Source of the DNA: Desulforamulus hydrothermalis Lam5 = DSM 18033
Lineage (GTDB): Bacteria; Bacillota; Desulfotomaculia; Desulfotomaculales; Desulfotomaculaceae
Assembly (NCBI RefSeq): GCF_000315365.1
Contig: NZ_CAOS01000003.1
Location: 124,001-188,000, forward strand
Reading direction: 5' to 3'
Length of the DNA stretch: 64,000 nt
In this document: piece after piece, positions 30,665 through 42,008 of the stretch
How positions within the stretch are numbered: position 1 is the first letter of the stretch
Layout of the letters: each line of letters opens with the position of its first letter
Made by a program: the position numbers and the translations under genes
Notes under the pieces: model-generated
Databases searched by the model: none
What the model saw: only the letters and a program-made list of their open reading frames with translations
What the model was told of the DNA's origin: nothing

Positions 30665-31474
30665 ATGACCAAAAAAGGGACAGAAAAAATGTGGCAGGAA
30701 CTGCTGCAATTTCCGATGGGAAAACGGACCGCTAAGCCACGCACCACCGGTATTACCATGATTATTGACAAAGGCCTTGGTTTGGGAGAAACCAGAGATT
30801 TGTTAAATTTGGCAGGTGATTATATTGATTTTTTAAAGTTGGGTTTTGGTACCGCCGCACTGTATTACAATGAGGTTCTGGAGGAAAAAATTCATCTGGT
30901 TACCTCCCACGGTGTGGACATCTACCCAGGTGGTACCTTTTTAGAAGTGGCGGTGCTCCAAGACAAGCTGCGGCAATACCTGGCAATGGCCCGAGATTTT
31001 GGCTTTACTGCGGTAGAAATTTCTGACGGCACCATTGATATGAGTTTGCAGCTGCGCGCCCAGGCCATCTCCACAGCCTGCGAAATGGGTTTTAAGGTAC
31101 TTTCAGAGGTAGGTAAAAAAGACCCTGACAACGAATTTGAGATAAAAGATATTATCAGGTTAGTTAACCATGACCTGTCCTGCGGCGCCTGCCATGTTAT
31201 AGTGGAGGGGCGGGAATCAGGCAAAGCTGTAGGACTGTACGACCGGGAAGGCAATCTCATTATGTCCGAACTGGAAGAATTAGTTTACAGCGTCCGGGAC
31301 GCTTCTAAATTAATTTGGGAAGCGCCGCTTAAAGAACAGCAGCAGGAACTAATTATCCGTTTTGGCCCCAATGTCAACATGGGCAACATTAATCCCCATG
31401 AAGTTCTGGCCCTGGAAGCCTTGCGGGCTGGTCTCAGGGCGGATACATTAAAGGCGGTACTGCAGAGAACGTAA
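30665..31474 (+). CDS. comA: phosphosulfolactate synthase (ComA family)
   Basis: Adds sulfite to phosphoenolpyruvate to give 2-phospho-3-sulfolactate, the first step of coenzyme M synthesis in methanogens. Bacterial homologues (YitD type) are known from spore-formers, where sulfolactate can be a spore solute. Family features are TGITMIIDKGLGLGETRDLLNLAGDYIDFLKLGFGT (N-terminal third), SHGVDIYPGGTFLEVA, AVEISDGTIDM, KVLSEVGKKDP and VIVEGRESG, with the end GPNVNMGNI. The length is 269 aa. ATG 30689 (MWQELLQ), with AAAGGGA 8 bases upstream, is an equally good start. No other comB-E gene is nearby. Confidence 0.88.
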   Translation: MTKKGTEKMWQELLQFPMGKRTAKPRTTGITMIIDKGLGLGETRDLLNLAGDYIDFLKLGFGTAALYYNEVLEEKIHLVTSHGVDIYPGGTFLEVAVLQDKLRQYLAMARDFGFTAVEISDGTIDMSLQLRAQAISTACEMGFKVLSEVGKKDPDNEFEIKDIIRLVNHDLSCGACHVIVEGRESGKAVGLYDREGNLIMSELEELVYSVRDASKLIWEAPLKEQQQELIIRFGPNVNMGNINPHEVLALEALRAGLRADTLKAVLQRT

Positions 31475-31545
31475 ACATTTATTAAGCAGGGACTGCGCTG
31501 ATTGGTGACCCTCTGCCTGAACCCTAAAATGCCGTTGCAGCACAG

Positions 31546-31565
31546 CCCCGGCCTGCCGGCCGGGG
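31546..31565 (+). other. GC hairpin after comA
   Basis: Perfect CCCCGGCC-TGCC-GGCCGGGG, 70 bases past the comA stop. No T run follows, so it may be a weak or factor-assisted end of the transcript or an mRNA-protecting hairpin. Confidence 0.5.
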
Positions 31566-31639
31566 GTCTGCCCTTTGTGCTAGAACCGGACAGGTGTGCA
31601 TATATTGTAATAAACTTGTCCGGAAAAGGAGCTAAGACA

Positions 31640-32095
31640 ATGCACGGGGGCGAAATTTCCATGCTCATATTACTTCTCATCGGTCTGGCAGCCAGGTCTA
31701 ATCTCATTTCCGTCTGTGCCTGTATTTTGCTAGTCCTGCAATTCAGCAAACTGGAAATACTGTTTCCTTATCTGGAAACCCACGGTTTAGAGGTGGGTTT
31801 GCTTTTTCTGCTTCTCTCAATCCTTATTCCCATCGCCACCGACAAAGTTACAACCGGCGAACTTCTATATAATATAACCTCTTTGCCCGGCCTGCTGGCT
31901 GTTTTGGCTGGCGTGCTGGCCACTCATTTAAACAGTGAGGGTTTAAAGTTGATGCAGATAAACCCAGGCATTATTTTTGGTCTTATTTTAGGGTCGGTGA
32001 TCGGTATACTGTTCTTTAACGGTCAGCCGGTAGGCCCCTTAATGGCCGCCGGAGTGACCGCCCTTTTCGTCGAAGCGCTCAACTGGTTTCGCTAG
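31640..32095 (+). CDS. DUF441 family membrane protein
   Basis: 151-aa integral membrane protein of the DUF441/YeaL family, function unknown. It has several hydrophobic segments, with ATDKVTTGELLYNITSLPG in the middle and GLILGSVIGILFFNGQPVGPLMAAG near the C-terminus, both typical. The start ATG 31640 has AAAAGGAG 9 bases upstream; the reading from 31502 runs through the GC hairpin and lacks an SD. It converges with the DUF5665 gene 6 bases away. Confidence 0.85.
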   Translation: MHGGEISMLILLLIGLAARSNLISVCACILLVLQFSKLEILFPYLETHGLEVGLLFLLLSILIPIATDKVTTGELLYNITSLPGLLAVLAGVLATHLNSEGLKLMQINPGIIFGLILGSVIGILFFNGQPVGPLMAAGVTALFVEALNWFR

Positions 32096-32101
32096 TTTTC
32101 T

Positions 32102-32395
32102 TCAATACATTTTTATTTGCACCATTTGAACAATCTGCGCAATAAAATCACTTACCAGCGGCAAGTTAAGCAATAATAATTTTTGCAAAAAATACAGTAC
32201 CGCCGCACCCAAAATTGTAAAACCCACCGCAATACCTAAGCCCCGGGCAATGCCTGAAATAAAGTTCACCCATAGCAAGCGCCTGGTATCCTCCAACAGT
32301 GCCACATACTCAGCCAGTTTCATTTTTTCCATATTCCTGGCCAGCGCATCTATCCTTTCCCGCAGCGCACACAATTGATGTTTAAGCTGTTCCAC
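32102..32395 (-). CDS. small membrane protein, DUF5665-like
   Basis: 97 aa: an N-terminal helix with heptad-like pattern (MEQLKHQLCALRERIDALARN), then LAEYVALLEDTRRLLWVNFISGIARGLGIAVGFT leading into one or two membrane segments. This matches the DUF5665 pattern of Firmicutes. The function is unknown. It lies 66 bases downstream of the rluD-type gene. Confidence 0.7.
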   Translation of the reverse strand: MEQLKHQLCALRERIDALARNMEKMKLAEYVALLEDTRRLLWVNFISGIARGLGIAVGFTILGAAVLYFLQKLLLLNLPLVSDFIAQIVQMVQIKMY

Positions 32396-32461
32396 GCCAA
32401 ACCCTCCCGGCTTTTAGTGTACCCCGGGACATTCTTTTTATCTGGTATTGGCTGAAGATCT

Positions 32462-33385
32462 TTACGGTGTAAAATTTTCCCTTAAATACTGCAGAACATC
32501 TGCAAACACCCGGGGCAGCGGGGCTGTAAATTCCAAGTAAGTGTCGCTGACCGGATGCCGGAAACCCAGCACCATGGCATGCAGCAGTTGACCGTCCAAG
32601 TTGAAATGAGGTTTGCTTGGCCCATATTTGGGGTCACCCACCAGCGGAAATCCCAGGTACGACATATGCACTCTGATTTGGTGAGTGCGCCCTGTTTCCA
32701 GGCGGCACTCAATTAAGGTGTAACGGCCAAACCGTTCCACCACCCGGTAATGAGTCACGGCCGGTTTGGAGTTGCGTTCAATAACCGCCATCTTTTGTCT
32801 GTCCCTGGGGTCACGGCCAATGGGCGCATTAACCGTTCCCTGTTCTTCTTTTAGGTTGTTATGGACAAGGGCAAGGTAGCGCCTGGTCACTGTGCGATCT
32901 TTCAACTGTTGAGCCAGCGCTTGATGAGCATTATCATTTTTGGCCACCATCAGAAGGCCGGAAGTATCCTTGTCTAATCTGTGGACGATACCGGGACGCA
33001 TCACACCGTTGATGCCTGACAAGTCCTGACAATGGTACAGCAGGGCGTTTACCAGAGTGCCTGAAACAGTACCGTCAGCCGGGTGAACAACCATCCCCCT
33101 GGGTTTATTCACGACTATTAAGTGACTGTCTTCATAGTAAATGTCTAACGGAATGTTCTCAGGTTCCACCTTCAATTCCGCCGCCGGCGGGACAATCAGG
33201 CAAACTTTTTCACCGGCTTTTAATTTATGGTTGGCCTTAACCGGCCGGTCGTCTACTGTCACCATTGCTTCATCGATCAGTTTTTGTATATAAGACCGGC
33301 TGATATCCTGGCAAACACCCGCTAAAAAAACATCCAGGCGGGTTTTCGCATGTTCCGGTTTGATAACAAATACAAGGGGCTGCAC
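32462..33385 (-). CDS. RluD/RluA family 23S rRNA pseudouridine synthase
   Basis: 307 aa with an N-terminal S4 RNA-binding domain (RLDVFLAGVCQDISRSYIQKLIDEAMVTVD) and a catalytic domain with HRLDKDTSGLLMVAK (catalytic Asp near 139) and RTHQIRVHMSYLGFPLVGDPKYG. It makes pseudouridine in 23S rRNA; RluD type is likely, given the S4 domain. The start is GTG 33385 with SD GAGGTG. In other Firmicutes lspA lies directly beside this gene; here lspA is in the pyr operon. Confidence 0.93.
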   Translation of the reverse strand: MQPLVFVIKPEHAKTRLDVFLAGVCQDISRSYIQKLIDEAMVTVDDRPVKANHKLKAGEKVCLIVPPAAELKVEPENIPLDIYYEDSHLIVVNKPRGMVVHPADGTVSGTLVNALLYHCQDLSGINGVMRPGIVHRLDKDTSGLLMVAKNDNAHQALAQQLKDRTVTRRYLALVHNNLKEEQGTVNAPIGRDPRDRQKMAVIERNSKPAVTHYRVVERFGRYTLIECRLETGRTHQIRVHMSYLGFPLVGDPKYGPSKPHFNLDGQLLHAMVLGFRHPVSDTYLEFTAPLPRVFADVLQYLRENFTP

Positions 33386-33567
33386 AAATACACCTCATGC
33401 CAAAATTTTATCAACAGTTTGATAAACCTTGCCTTCGGCAACATTCGTAAACCTTTTTTCAAGAGCATTATAACATAAAGCATCTGCCGAACGAAATTTT
33501 CGCCACAGAGGCAAAAGAAAAAGGCCCTTGATTTTCCGGTGCTCCGGCACTCAACAGCCCACAGTAC

Positions 33568-33604
33568 TTTTCAGACAGGCAGCTATTAACTGCCTGTCTG
33601 AAAA
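33568..33604. repeat. perfect 15-bp inverted repeat with outward T/A tracts
   Basis: TTTTCAGACAGGCAG (33568-33582), 7-base loop, CTGCCTGTCTGAAAA (33590-33604). On both strands the hairpin is preceded by T and followed by A, the reverse of an intrinsic terminator. It lies 10 bases past the stop of the PFL gene. The rest of the gap 33386-33567 shows nothing recognisable. Confidence 0.75.
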
Positions 33605-33613
33605 ACAACAGCA

Positions 33614-34972
33614 CTAGTTCTTCAAACTCTGTATGGGAGCCGGTATGCGTCCGCCACGGGACACAAAATCTACTGCAGCAGCTGTTTTTACTGGGATTAT
33701 CGGTGCATGTCCCAGTAAGCCGCCAAACTCCACATGATCCCCCACTTTTTTGCCGGGGGCGGGAATAATGCGTACGGCAGTGGTCTTAAAGTTCACCATG
33801 CCGATGGCCATTTCATCAGCAATAATTGCTGCAATGGTTTCCGCTGTGGTATCCCCGGGAACGGCAATCATGTCTAAGCCCACCGAACATACGCAGGTCA
33901 TGGCCTCCAGTTTTTCTAACGTTAATACCCCTTGCTCAGCAGCCCTAATCATGCCGGCATCTTCGCTTAAGGGTATAAATGCCCCGGAAAGACCGCCTAC
34001 ATAAGAGGAAGCCATGGCGCCGCCCTTTTTCACTGCATCATTCAGAAGAGCCAGCGCCGCTGTGGTACCGTGGGTACCGCAGGTTTCCAAGCCCATAGCC
34101 TCTAATACTTCCGCCACACTGTCTCCGACAGCAGGCGTAGGCGCCAGGGACAGGTCAACAATTCCGAAAGGCACCCCCAATTTTTGGGCGGCTGCCCGGC
34201 CCACCAGTTCGCCCATTCTGGTTATTTTAAAGGCAGTTTTTTTCACGGTTTCTGCCAAAGTGCCAAAATCGCAACCCTTTACTTTTTCTACTGCATTTTT
34301 CACCACGCCGGGACCGCTGACCCCTACGTTAATGGTACACTCCGGCTCTCCCACACCGTGAAAAGCACCGGCCATAAAGGGGTTATCCTCCGGCACGTTG
34401 CAAAATACCACCAGCTTGGCGCAGGCCAGCCCGTCTTGCGGGGCGGTACGTTCGGCACACTCTTTAATGACCTGTCCCATCAGATAGACCGCATCCATGT
34501 TGATGCCATCCTTGGTAGAACCCACATTAACGGATGAACACACCCGCTCGGTGACAGATAAGGCCTCCGGGATGGAGTTAATTAAAATGCGGTCACCTTT
34601 AGTAAAACCTTTATGAACCAAAGCAGAGAAACCGCCAATAAAATTAACGCCAACTTCTTTAGCCGCACGATCCATTGCTTCCGCAAAGGCAGTATAATTA
34701 TCGGCATTGCTGCTTTCTGCCACCAGTGCCACAGGGGTAACAGAAATTCGTTTGTTAATAATAGGAATACCGTATTCCCGCTCTATTTCCTCTCCGGCAC
34801 GCACCAGGTTGGCAGCCCGGCCGGTTATCTTGTCATATATTTTTTGACAAGCTTTTTTGTAATCAGCATCCGCACAATCCCGCAGGCTGATACCCATGGT
34901 AATGGTGCGAATGTCCAGATTTTCTTCTTGCACCATGCGTATGGTTTCTAAAACTTCATTGATGCTGTACAT
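33614..34972 (-). CDS. PFL family protein (DUF711/UPF0210)
   Basis: 452-aa cytoplasmic protein of the UPF0210 family, loosely related to glycyl-radical enzymes by fold; its activity is unknown. It has [33 protein letters not shown] at the start, then [54 protein letters not shown], and the C-terminal [13 protein letters not shown]. It lies 29 bases after the ACT-domain gene; this ACT-PFL pair is common in Firmicutes, which suggests one unit. Confidence 0.9.
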   Translation of the reverse strand: MYSINEVLETIRMVQEENLDIRTITMGISLRDCADADYKKACQKIYDKITGRAANLVRAGEEIEREYGIPIINKRISVTPVALVAESSNADNYTAFAEAMDRAAKEVGVNFIGGFSALVHKGFTKGDRILINSIPEALSVTERVCSSVNVGSTKDGINMDAVYLMGQVIKECAERTAPQDGLACAKLVVFCNVPEDNPFMAGAFHGVGEPECTINVGVSGPGVVKNAVEKVKGCDFGTLAETVKKTAFKITRMGELVGRAAAQKLGVPFGIVDLSLAPTPAVGDSVAEVLEAMGLETCGTHGTTAALALLNDAVKKGGAMASSYVGGLSGAFIPLSEDAGMIRAAEQGVLTLEKLEAMTCVCSVGLDMIAVPGDTTAETIAAIIADEMAIGMVNFKTTAVRIIPAPGKKVGDHVEFGGLLGHAPIIPVKTAAAVDFVSRGGRIPAPIQSLKN

Positions 34973-35001
34973 GACAACCTCCTGCTCATTTAACCCTATG
35001 A

Positions 35002-35304
35002 CTAAATGCGGTGCATATAGCGAAAAACATCCTCGTGCTGGGCTTCAATTTTGACACCCATTTCTTTCCCCAGTTGATTTAGTTTTTCTTTTAACGAGTC
35101 AAGCTCCAGGGAACTCTTTTCCATGTCGGCAATTAACACCATAGCAAAAAACTCTTGCAAAATTGTTTGGCTGATATCCAGAATATTAATTTGATGGTCT
35201 GCCAGTATGGTGGCAACCCGGGCAATAATGCCAACCCTATCCTGTCCGATAACAGTCACAATAATACGGTTGCGGGACATTTCGCTTTTTATTTGCTCCA
35301 GCAT
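35002..35304 (-). CDS. ACT domain protein (UPF0237)
   Basis: 100 aa consisting of one ACT domain: [37 protein letters not shown], a small-molecule binding fold. The ligand is unknown. The ATG has AAGGAGGAAG 5 bases away; an internal ATG (MSRNRII) is less well supported. It partners the PFL gene downstream. Confidence 0.9.
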   Translation of the reverse strand: MLEQIKSEMSRNRIIVTVIGQDRVGIIARVATILADHQINILDISQTILQEFFAMVLIADMEKSSLELDSLKEKLNQLGKEMGVKIEAQHEDVFRYMHRI

Positions 35305-35367
35305 AAACTTCCTCCTTGCAGTTATAAAAAATTAACGCGAGGGGTTACCCCGCGCAGTATTTTTATT

Positions 35368-36246
35368 TTAGGCAGCTGCCTTGGCAGCACGTTTGCGTTC
35401 CCTGTTCAAGCGCCTTAAATCATACCAGACAGGGCCGGCGTTAAAGATGGATGAGTAGGCTCCGCTGATAATACCGATCAGCAACAGGGTGACAAAGTTA
35501 TGGATGGTGCTGCCACCAAACCAGAACAGGGACAACAACACAAACACCACAGTCAACACGGTATTGATGGAACGGGCCATGGTCTGCCACAAAGATTTGT
35601 TAACCAGGTCAGCCAAATCTTCTTTACGGTTCTGACGCAGGTTTTCACGAATACGGTCAAATATAACAATTGTATCGTTAATGGAATAACCAATAATGGT
35701 TAATACAGCTGCCACAAAGGAGCTGTCTATTTCAACTTGCAGCAGGGAGGCCATACCTACCATCACCAGCACGTCGTGCAGCAGGGCACCGATGGCAGCC
35801 ATCGCCTGCAAAAATTCAAAACGCCAGGTAATGTACAGTACCATCAGTACTGATGCAATTGCCAAAGCCATTAAAGCCTGACGGGTTAATTCCTTACCGA
35901 TGACCGGCCCTACCAGCTCATTGCGCAACAGGGTAGCCCCGCCCAGTTTTTCACTGATGCCGTTAAAGGCTTTGTCGCTTTCCTGTTGGGACATCGCTTT
36001 AGTCCGGATAATAAAGGTGTTTTCGCCGCTGCTCTGGATCTTGCTGTCGGCCAAATCATATTCATCTAAGGCCGTCCGTACTTGTTCCACTGTTGTGGGG
36101 TTATTAAACCTTAATTCCACCAGGTTGCCGCCGGTGAAATCGATACCCAGGTTAAGCCCCCGGGTGGTTAATGAAACCAGCCCCAGGACAATGATGGCCA
36201 GGGAGAGAATATAGTATATCTTACGATTTTTAATGATATGAAACAT
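35368..36246 (-). CDS. secF: protein translocase subunit SecF
   Basis: Membrane partner of SecD that uses the proton gradient to help SecYEG export proteins. It is 292 aa with six membrane segments. The conserved GLNLGIDFTGGNLVELRF follows TM1 (about 30-47), and IGYSINDTIVIFDRIREN lies in the RND-type core (about 185-202). The end RRLNRERKRAAKAAA is basic. It starts 14 bases after secD. Confidence 0.96.
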   Translation of the reverse strand: MFHIIKNRKIYYILSLAIIVLGLVSLTTRGLNLGIDFTGGNLVELRFNNPTTVEQVRTALDEYDLADSKIQSSGENTFIIRTKAMSQQESDKAFNGISEKLGGATLLRNELVGPVIGKELTRQALMALAIASVLMVLYITWRFEFLQAMAAIGALLHDVLVMVGMASLLQVEIDSSFVAAVLTIIGYSINDTIVIFDRIRENLRQNRKEDLADLVNKSLWQTMARSINTVLTVVFVLLSLFWFGGSTIHNFVTLLLIGIISGAYSSIFNAGPVWYDLRRLNRERKRAAKAAA

Positions 36247-36260
36247 ACTTTTTACCTCCC

Positions 36261-37493
36261 TTACGCCCCGTAGAGTTTTGTGTTTTTGATGCCGGTATCA
36301 GCCGTGCTGTGCAGCAGCCATTTGGTAAAGGTAATGGCCGTAAACATACTGGTTAAAATGCCTACAGACAGGGCCACCGCAAAGCTCTTAATGGGGCCGG
36401 AACCATAGTAAAACAGTACGGCAGCGGCTATCAAGGTGGTTACGTTGGAATCCAGCACCGCCACCAAGGCCCGCTTAAATCCGGCATCAATGGCCGTACG
36501 CAGTGTTTTGCCGCTTTTCAGTTCTTCTTTTAAGCGTTCAAATATAATAACATTGGCATCCACCGCCATACCCATAGACAACAGGAAAGCAGCTATTCCC
36601 GGCAGCGTCAGCACCACATGCATGGCCGCAAAAATACCCAGCACAATCAGTGCGTATACTACCAGTGCAACATTGGCCACCATGCCTGGTATCCGGTAAT
36701 AAGCCAGCATAAAAGCTAAAATTGCAATAATGCCAATGATGCCTGCTTTAATCGATTTATCCAGGGAATCAGCACCCAAGGTGGGGCCTACGGTACGCTT
36801 TTCGATAACATCCGTTTTCAGGGGGAGGGCACCGGATTTCAGCAGTACGGCAATGGTATGGGCTTCTTCCAAACTGTTGTAACCGGTAATGCGGGCTTTA
36901 CCTCCGGTAATGGGTTCTTGTACCACAGGGTTTTGTAAAACTTGACCGTCCAAGATGATGGCTATCCGCTTGCCGACATTGGCAGAGGTGGCGGCGGCAA
37001 ATTTTTCTGTGCCTTCTTTGTTGAATTCAAGATCCACTTCCACCAAACCGGAAACAGCGTCCTTTGATTCTACCGCATTTTTCAAATCAGCACCGGTAAG
37101 GATTGTCTTACCGTCTTCGGTTTTAAATTCCAGATAAGCTGTTTTTATTATTTCATTAACAGCCTTTTCCGGATCTTTAATACCTGCCAGCTCGACAATA
37201 ATTCGGTTTTTGCCTTCCCGCTGGATAATTGGTTCGGCTACACCAAAGGCATTTACCCGCCGTTCAATGGTTTCCAGCAATTGCTTCATGGTTTCGTCAT
37301 TCACCTTGGCCTGCGGCGTATCTTTAGCCTCCAGGGTTACATGCACACCGCCCTGCAAATCCAGGCCCAGCGGAATTTCTTTGGTTAAAGGCAACCATTT
37401 GACATTTGGGAAGATGGGCTGTGTGCCGGCAACAGCAATAACAGCTACGGCAATAATAACTGCGAACAGTCTGAGTACCTTGCCCCATTTCAT
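36261..37493 (-). CDS. secD: protein translocase subunit SecD
   Basis: 410 aa, six membrane segments with a large extracellular domain between TM1 and TM2. It has EIPLGLDLQGGVHVTLEAKD (about 39), AYLEFKTEDG, KRTVGPTLGADSLDKSI (before TM2) and MAVDANVIIFERLKEEL (about 310). I start at ATG 37493 (MKWGKVLRLF), 9 bases after AAAGGGGG; the TTG at 37499 is too close to the SD. Operon: yajC, HD protein, secD, secF. Confidence 0.95.
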   Translation of the reverse strand: MKWGKVLRLFAVIIAVAVIAVAGTQPIFPNVKWLPLTKEIPLGLDLQGGVHVTLEAKDTPQAKVNDETMKQLLETIERRVNAFGVAEPIIQREGKNRIIVELAGIKDPEKAVNEIIKTAYLEFKTEDGKTILTGADLKNAVESKDAVSGLVEVDLEFNKEGTEKFAAATSANVGKRIAIILDGQVLQNPVVQEPITGGKARITGYNSLEEAHTIAVLLKSGALPLKTDVIEKRTVGPTLGADSLDKSIKAGIIGIIAILAFMLAYYRIPGMVANVALVVYALIVLGIFAAMHVVLTLPGIAAFLLSMGMAVDANVIIFERLKEELKSGKTLRTAIDAGFKRALVAVLDSNVTTLIAAAVLFYYGSGPIKSFAVALSVGILTSMFTAITFTKWLLHSTADTGIKNTKLYGA

Positions 37494-37577
37494 CTCCAAT
37501 TTCCCCCTTTATATACTGCAAATAAACAAATTTAATTATATACCTGCCAAAATCGCATGTCAATTAAGTATGAGCGT

Positions 37578-38240
37578 TTATAACAGCTTGGCGCCGTTAA
37601 TTACTAACTCAAAATTGCAGCCAAGGTAATTGGCTGCGCGGCGGCATAGTATCATTCGTGTGAGAAATATTTCAAAATACTCCATCACCGGACAAATTTC
37701 TATATCAATGCTTAGCTCCATGGTGATGGTGCGGCGGTCATCATTAACATAAACAAAAGCATGTGAAGCAGCATAGTTAACCCGATCATGAATATCAAAG
37801 GTGGCAAAGTCCTGGTTACGCACCCTTGACCGGTGAACGTCCGACTTATCCGCTACAATCAAAGCCGCCGCCACCGCATTGACAGGATAACCGTACTGTT
37901 CTTCGTGGTTGGCAATGGCTGAGGCCACCGTACAAACTTCATCCGGCGGCATACCCATATTTAACAGCAGATTAAATGCGATATTGGCACCGGAAATACC
38001 ATGATCATTACGGCTGATAACATTGCCGATATCATGCAAATAGCCCGCAATGGCTGCCAGCTCGCACTCCCGGGCCGGCCGGCCCAGTTTTTCTAAAATA
38101 TTTCTGGCAATGCTGGCCACCAGGTTAATATGGCGGTAACTGTGTTCTGTGAACCCCATAACTCCCAAATATTCATTGCCTTTCCTAATGCAGGCATCCA
38201 CCACAGGATTCTGCTTGACGTCTTCAAGGGTGATACTCAT
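37578..38240 (-). CDS. HD domain phosphohydrolase-like protein
   Basis: 220-aa HD-superfamily protein. The metal site is visible as HSYRHINLVASIARNI (first His near 33), then GYLHDIGNVISRNDHG (HD near 68-69), and ADKSDVHRSRVR (Asp near 130). The substrate is unknown; the family includes nucleotide and cyclic-dinucleotide hydrolases. The C-terminal 70 residues look like a small sensor-type beta domain. It sits between yajC and secD, as in several Desulfotomaculum-type genomes. Confidence 0.85.
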   Translation of the reverse strand: MSITLEDVKQNPVVDACIRKGNEYLGVMGFTEHSYRHINLVASIARNILEKLGRPARECELAAIAGYLHDIGNVISRNDHGISGANIAFNLLLNMGMPPDEVCTVASAIANHEEQYGYPVNAVAAALIVADKSDVHRSRVRNQDFATFDIHDRVNYAASHAFVYVNDDRRTITMELSIDIEICPVMEYFEIFLTRMILCRRAANYLGCNFELVINGAKLL

Positions 38241-38275
38241 CCTTGCTTCACTCCTGTATTTAACGCATTGATTGT

Positions 38276-38302
38276 AAAAAGAGTAGGCCTTGCCTACTCT
38301 CT
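38276..38302 (-). terminator. intrinsic terminator between yajC and the HD gene
   Basis: The minus strand has AGAGTAGGC-AAG-GCCTACTCT followed by TTTTTAC. It lies 12 bases past the yajC stop and before the HD/secDF genes, so it would limit readthrough from tgt-yajC into secDF. Confidence 0.85.
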
Positions 38303-38313
38303 TTTCTAATCGA

Positions 38314-38595
38314 TTACTCGGTTTCTTTCTTTTCTGTCACTTGAGCAATGGCGTTTTTTAATACCTCGATGTGTACTTTATCTGCCACTCTGATAACAAC
38401 CGTGTTGTCTTTAATCTTTACAATCGAGCCAAGCAGTCCGCCAACGGTTATAATATTGTCGCCAATATTTAATGCTTTGATCATGGCAGCATGCTGCTTT
38501 TGTCTTTTTTGTTGCGGCCGGATCATTAAAAAGTAAAGAATGGCAAACAAGGCAACAATATAAATAATAGAAGCCGTTTGTGGTCCTAAATCCAA
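38314..38595 (-). CDS. yajC: preprotein translocase accessory subunit YajC
   Basis: 93 aa with one N-terminal membrane helix (SIIYIVALFAILYFLMIRPQQKRQKQH), then KALNIGDNIITVGGLLGSIVKI and a C-terminal VHIEVLKNAIAQV. It binds SecDF. The end is charged (TEKKETE). It follows tgt, the usual order. Confidence 0.94.
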   Translation of the reverse strand: MDLGPQTASIIYIVALFAILYFLMIRPQQKRQKQHAAMIKALNIGDNIITVGGLLGSIVKIKDNTVVIRVADKVHIEVLKNAIAQVTEKKETE

Positions 38596-38669
38596 ATTGC
38601 ACCCTCCTTTCTGCTAGCATAACAACTTTTTCTGCTTCATGTCAGGTTTTCCCTGCCAACAGCACAAAT

Positions 38670-40816
<2,147 letters not shown>

Positions 40817-40990
40817 AGCATTAACTCCTTTGTTATTTCCGGGCAATTAATCCCAATGCCTGGGTAATAGTATGCCAAAATTTTTCTAAGGTTATAACCG
40901 CCGAACCTTGGCAGTCGCCCGTCATTTTTGTTGTTTCAGGTAACTTATGCTTTGTTCGACATTTATTGGCAAATTCCTGCTTTTCGGCCG

Positions 40991-41026
40991 GTTAATAAAG
41001 AAACGTCCTGTGTCAACAACAGGACG
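40991..41026 (-). terminator. intrinsic terminator after the DUF2905 gene
   Basis: Minus strand CGTCCTGT (41026-41019) pairs with ACAGGACG (41011-41004) around 7 bases, followed by TTTCTTTATT. It ends the queH-DUF2905 unit, so queA-tgt-yajC must have its own promoter in 40817-40990, where none is clear. Confidence 0.75.
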
Positions 41027-41078
41027 CCTGCACTGTCAACAAATCGGTTCACGATCTTCTTAGTCCAAAGAGCATGTT

Positions 41079-41303
41079 TTAACGCCTGAACAAGATATTT
41101 AAAATGAAAGTCAGCAGTATGCTTAATATAACAGAGGTAACCACCGGAAAATAAAAAGTGAAGTTTCCTTTTTGGATAAATATATCGCCCGGCAACTTAC
41201 CCAAACCCGGTAGCTTGCCGGCCAGCAGCAGCAAGCCGCCCAGCAAGGACAGCAGCAAACCGGCCAATAATAGCAATTTAGCCATAGATTCAAAGGGTGT
41301 CAT
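41079..41303 (-). CDS. DUF2905 family small membrane protein
   Basis: 74 aa with two hydrophobic segments (LLLLAGLLLSLLGGLLLLAG and FYFPVVTSVILSILLTFILNIL) separated by KLPGLGKLPGDIFIQKGNF, the DUF2905 signature. The function is unknown. The start at ATG 41303 overlaps the last 14 bases of queH, and GGTGG precedes it. This small gene is often found next to ruvB or queA in Firmicutes. Confidence 0.85.
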   Translation of the reverse strand: MTPFESMAKLLLLAGLLLSLLGGLLLLAGKLPGLGKLPGDIFIQKGNFTFYFPVVTSVILSILLTFILNILFRR

Positions 41304-41868
41304 TTTTTTCAACCACCTTGTTGACAGCATTTCGCCGGGGTCGGTAATACCGATCTCTTTCACTGAAGATACAGCCGCAATATTGCTGGCGGTACATTTC
41401 TAATTCTTTTGATTTTGCCACTGCCTCCGGAAAACCGGGGCGGAAATCTTCATAGTGAAAGGGTATGCCATATTGCTCAGCCAGGCTTTCTCCCAGTTGT
41501 CTGATTAAATCATGCTTTTGAAAGGGGCTGACCAACAGGGTAGTGGAAAAAGCATCAAACTTCCCCTTTTTAGCCATTTGAGCCGCTTTTTTCAGGCGCA
41601 TATAATAGCATATCTGACAGCGTCTGGCCTCCCGGTGGACGACTTCCTGCAGGTATTCTTCCAACCGGTAGGTATCGTCAAATATTACTTTTAAATTCTG
41701 CTGTCCAGCATACTGTGCCAATTGATCAAGTCTTTTTTGGAATTCAGTATAGGGATGAATATTGGGATTATAAAACAGCCCGTAAACTTCAAATTCCTGC
41801 TGTCTTAACTTTGCCAGCGGGTAAATGGTGCAGGGACCGCAACAGGTATGCAGCAAAATTTTTTTCAT
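41290..41868 (-). CDS. queH: epoxyqueuosine reductase QueH
   Basis: Iron-sulfur enzyme that reduces epoxyqueuosine to queuosine in tRNA, a non-cobalamin alternative to QueG. It has HTCCGPCTIYPL near residue 8, YNPNIHPYTEFQKR, CQICYYMRL (about 93) and CGCIFSERDRYYR (about 170), the conserved Cys set of DUF208/QueH. The length is 192 aa. With queA and tgt close by, the tail end of the queuosine pathway is covered here; preQ1 supply is not. Confidence 0.94.
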   Translation of the reverse strand: MKKILLHTCCGPCTIYPLAKLRQQEFEVYGLFYNPNIHPYTEFQKRLDQLAQYAGQQNLKVIFDDTYRLEEYLQEVVHREARRCQICYYMRLKKAAQMAKKGKFDAFSTTLLVSPFQKHDLIRQLGESLAEQYGIPFHYEDFRPGFPEAVAKSKELEMYRQQYCGCIFSERDRYYRPRRNAVNKVVEKNDTL

Positions 41869-42008
41869 ATAAACTTACTTCCCTTGTATGTTGATTTGTG
41901 ATGATAAATAATATCGCCCGTTGTTTAAAATTTATAACGCCAGTCTTTCTTCACTTATTTTACTTCCTCCCGGCTAACATTTATTACCGCTGTTCATAAT
42001 ACCCGCCT

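Noticed and set aside
33568-33604. Intrinsic terminator of the PFL gene
   Set aside because: The stem is strong but followed by A, not T, on both strands.
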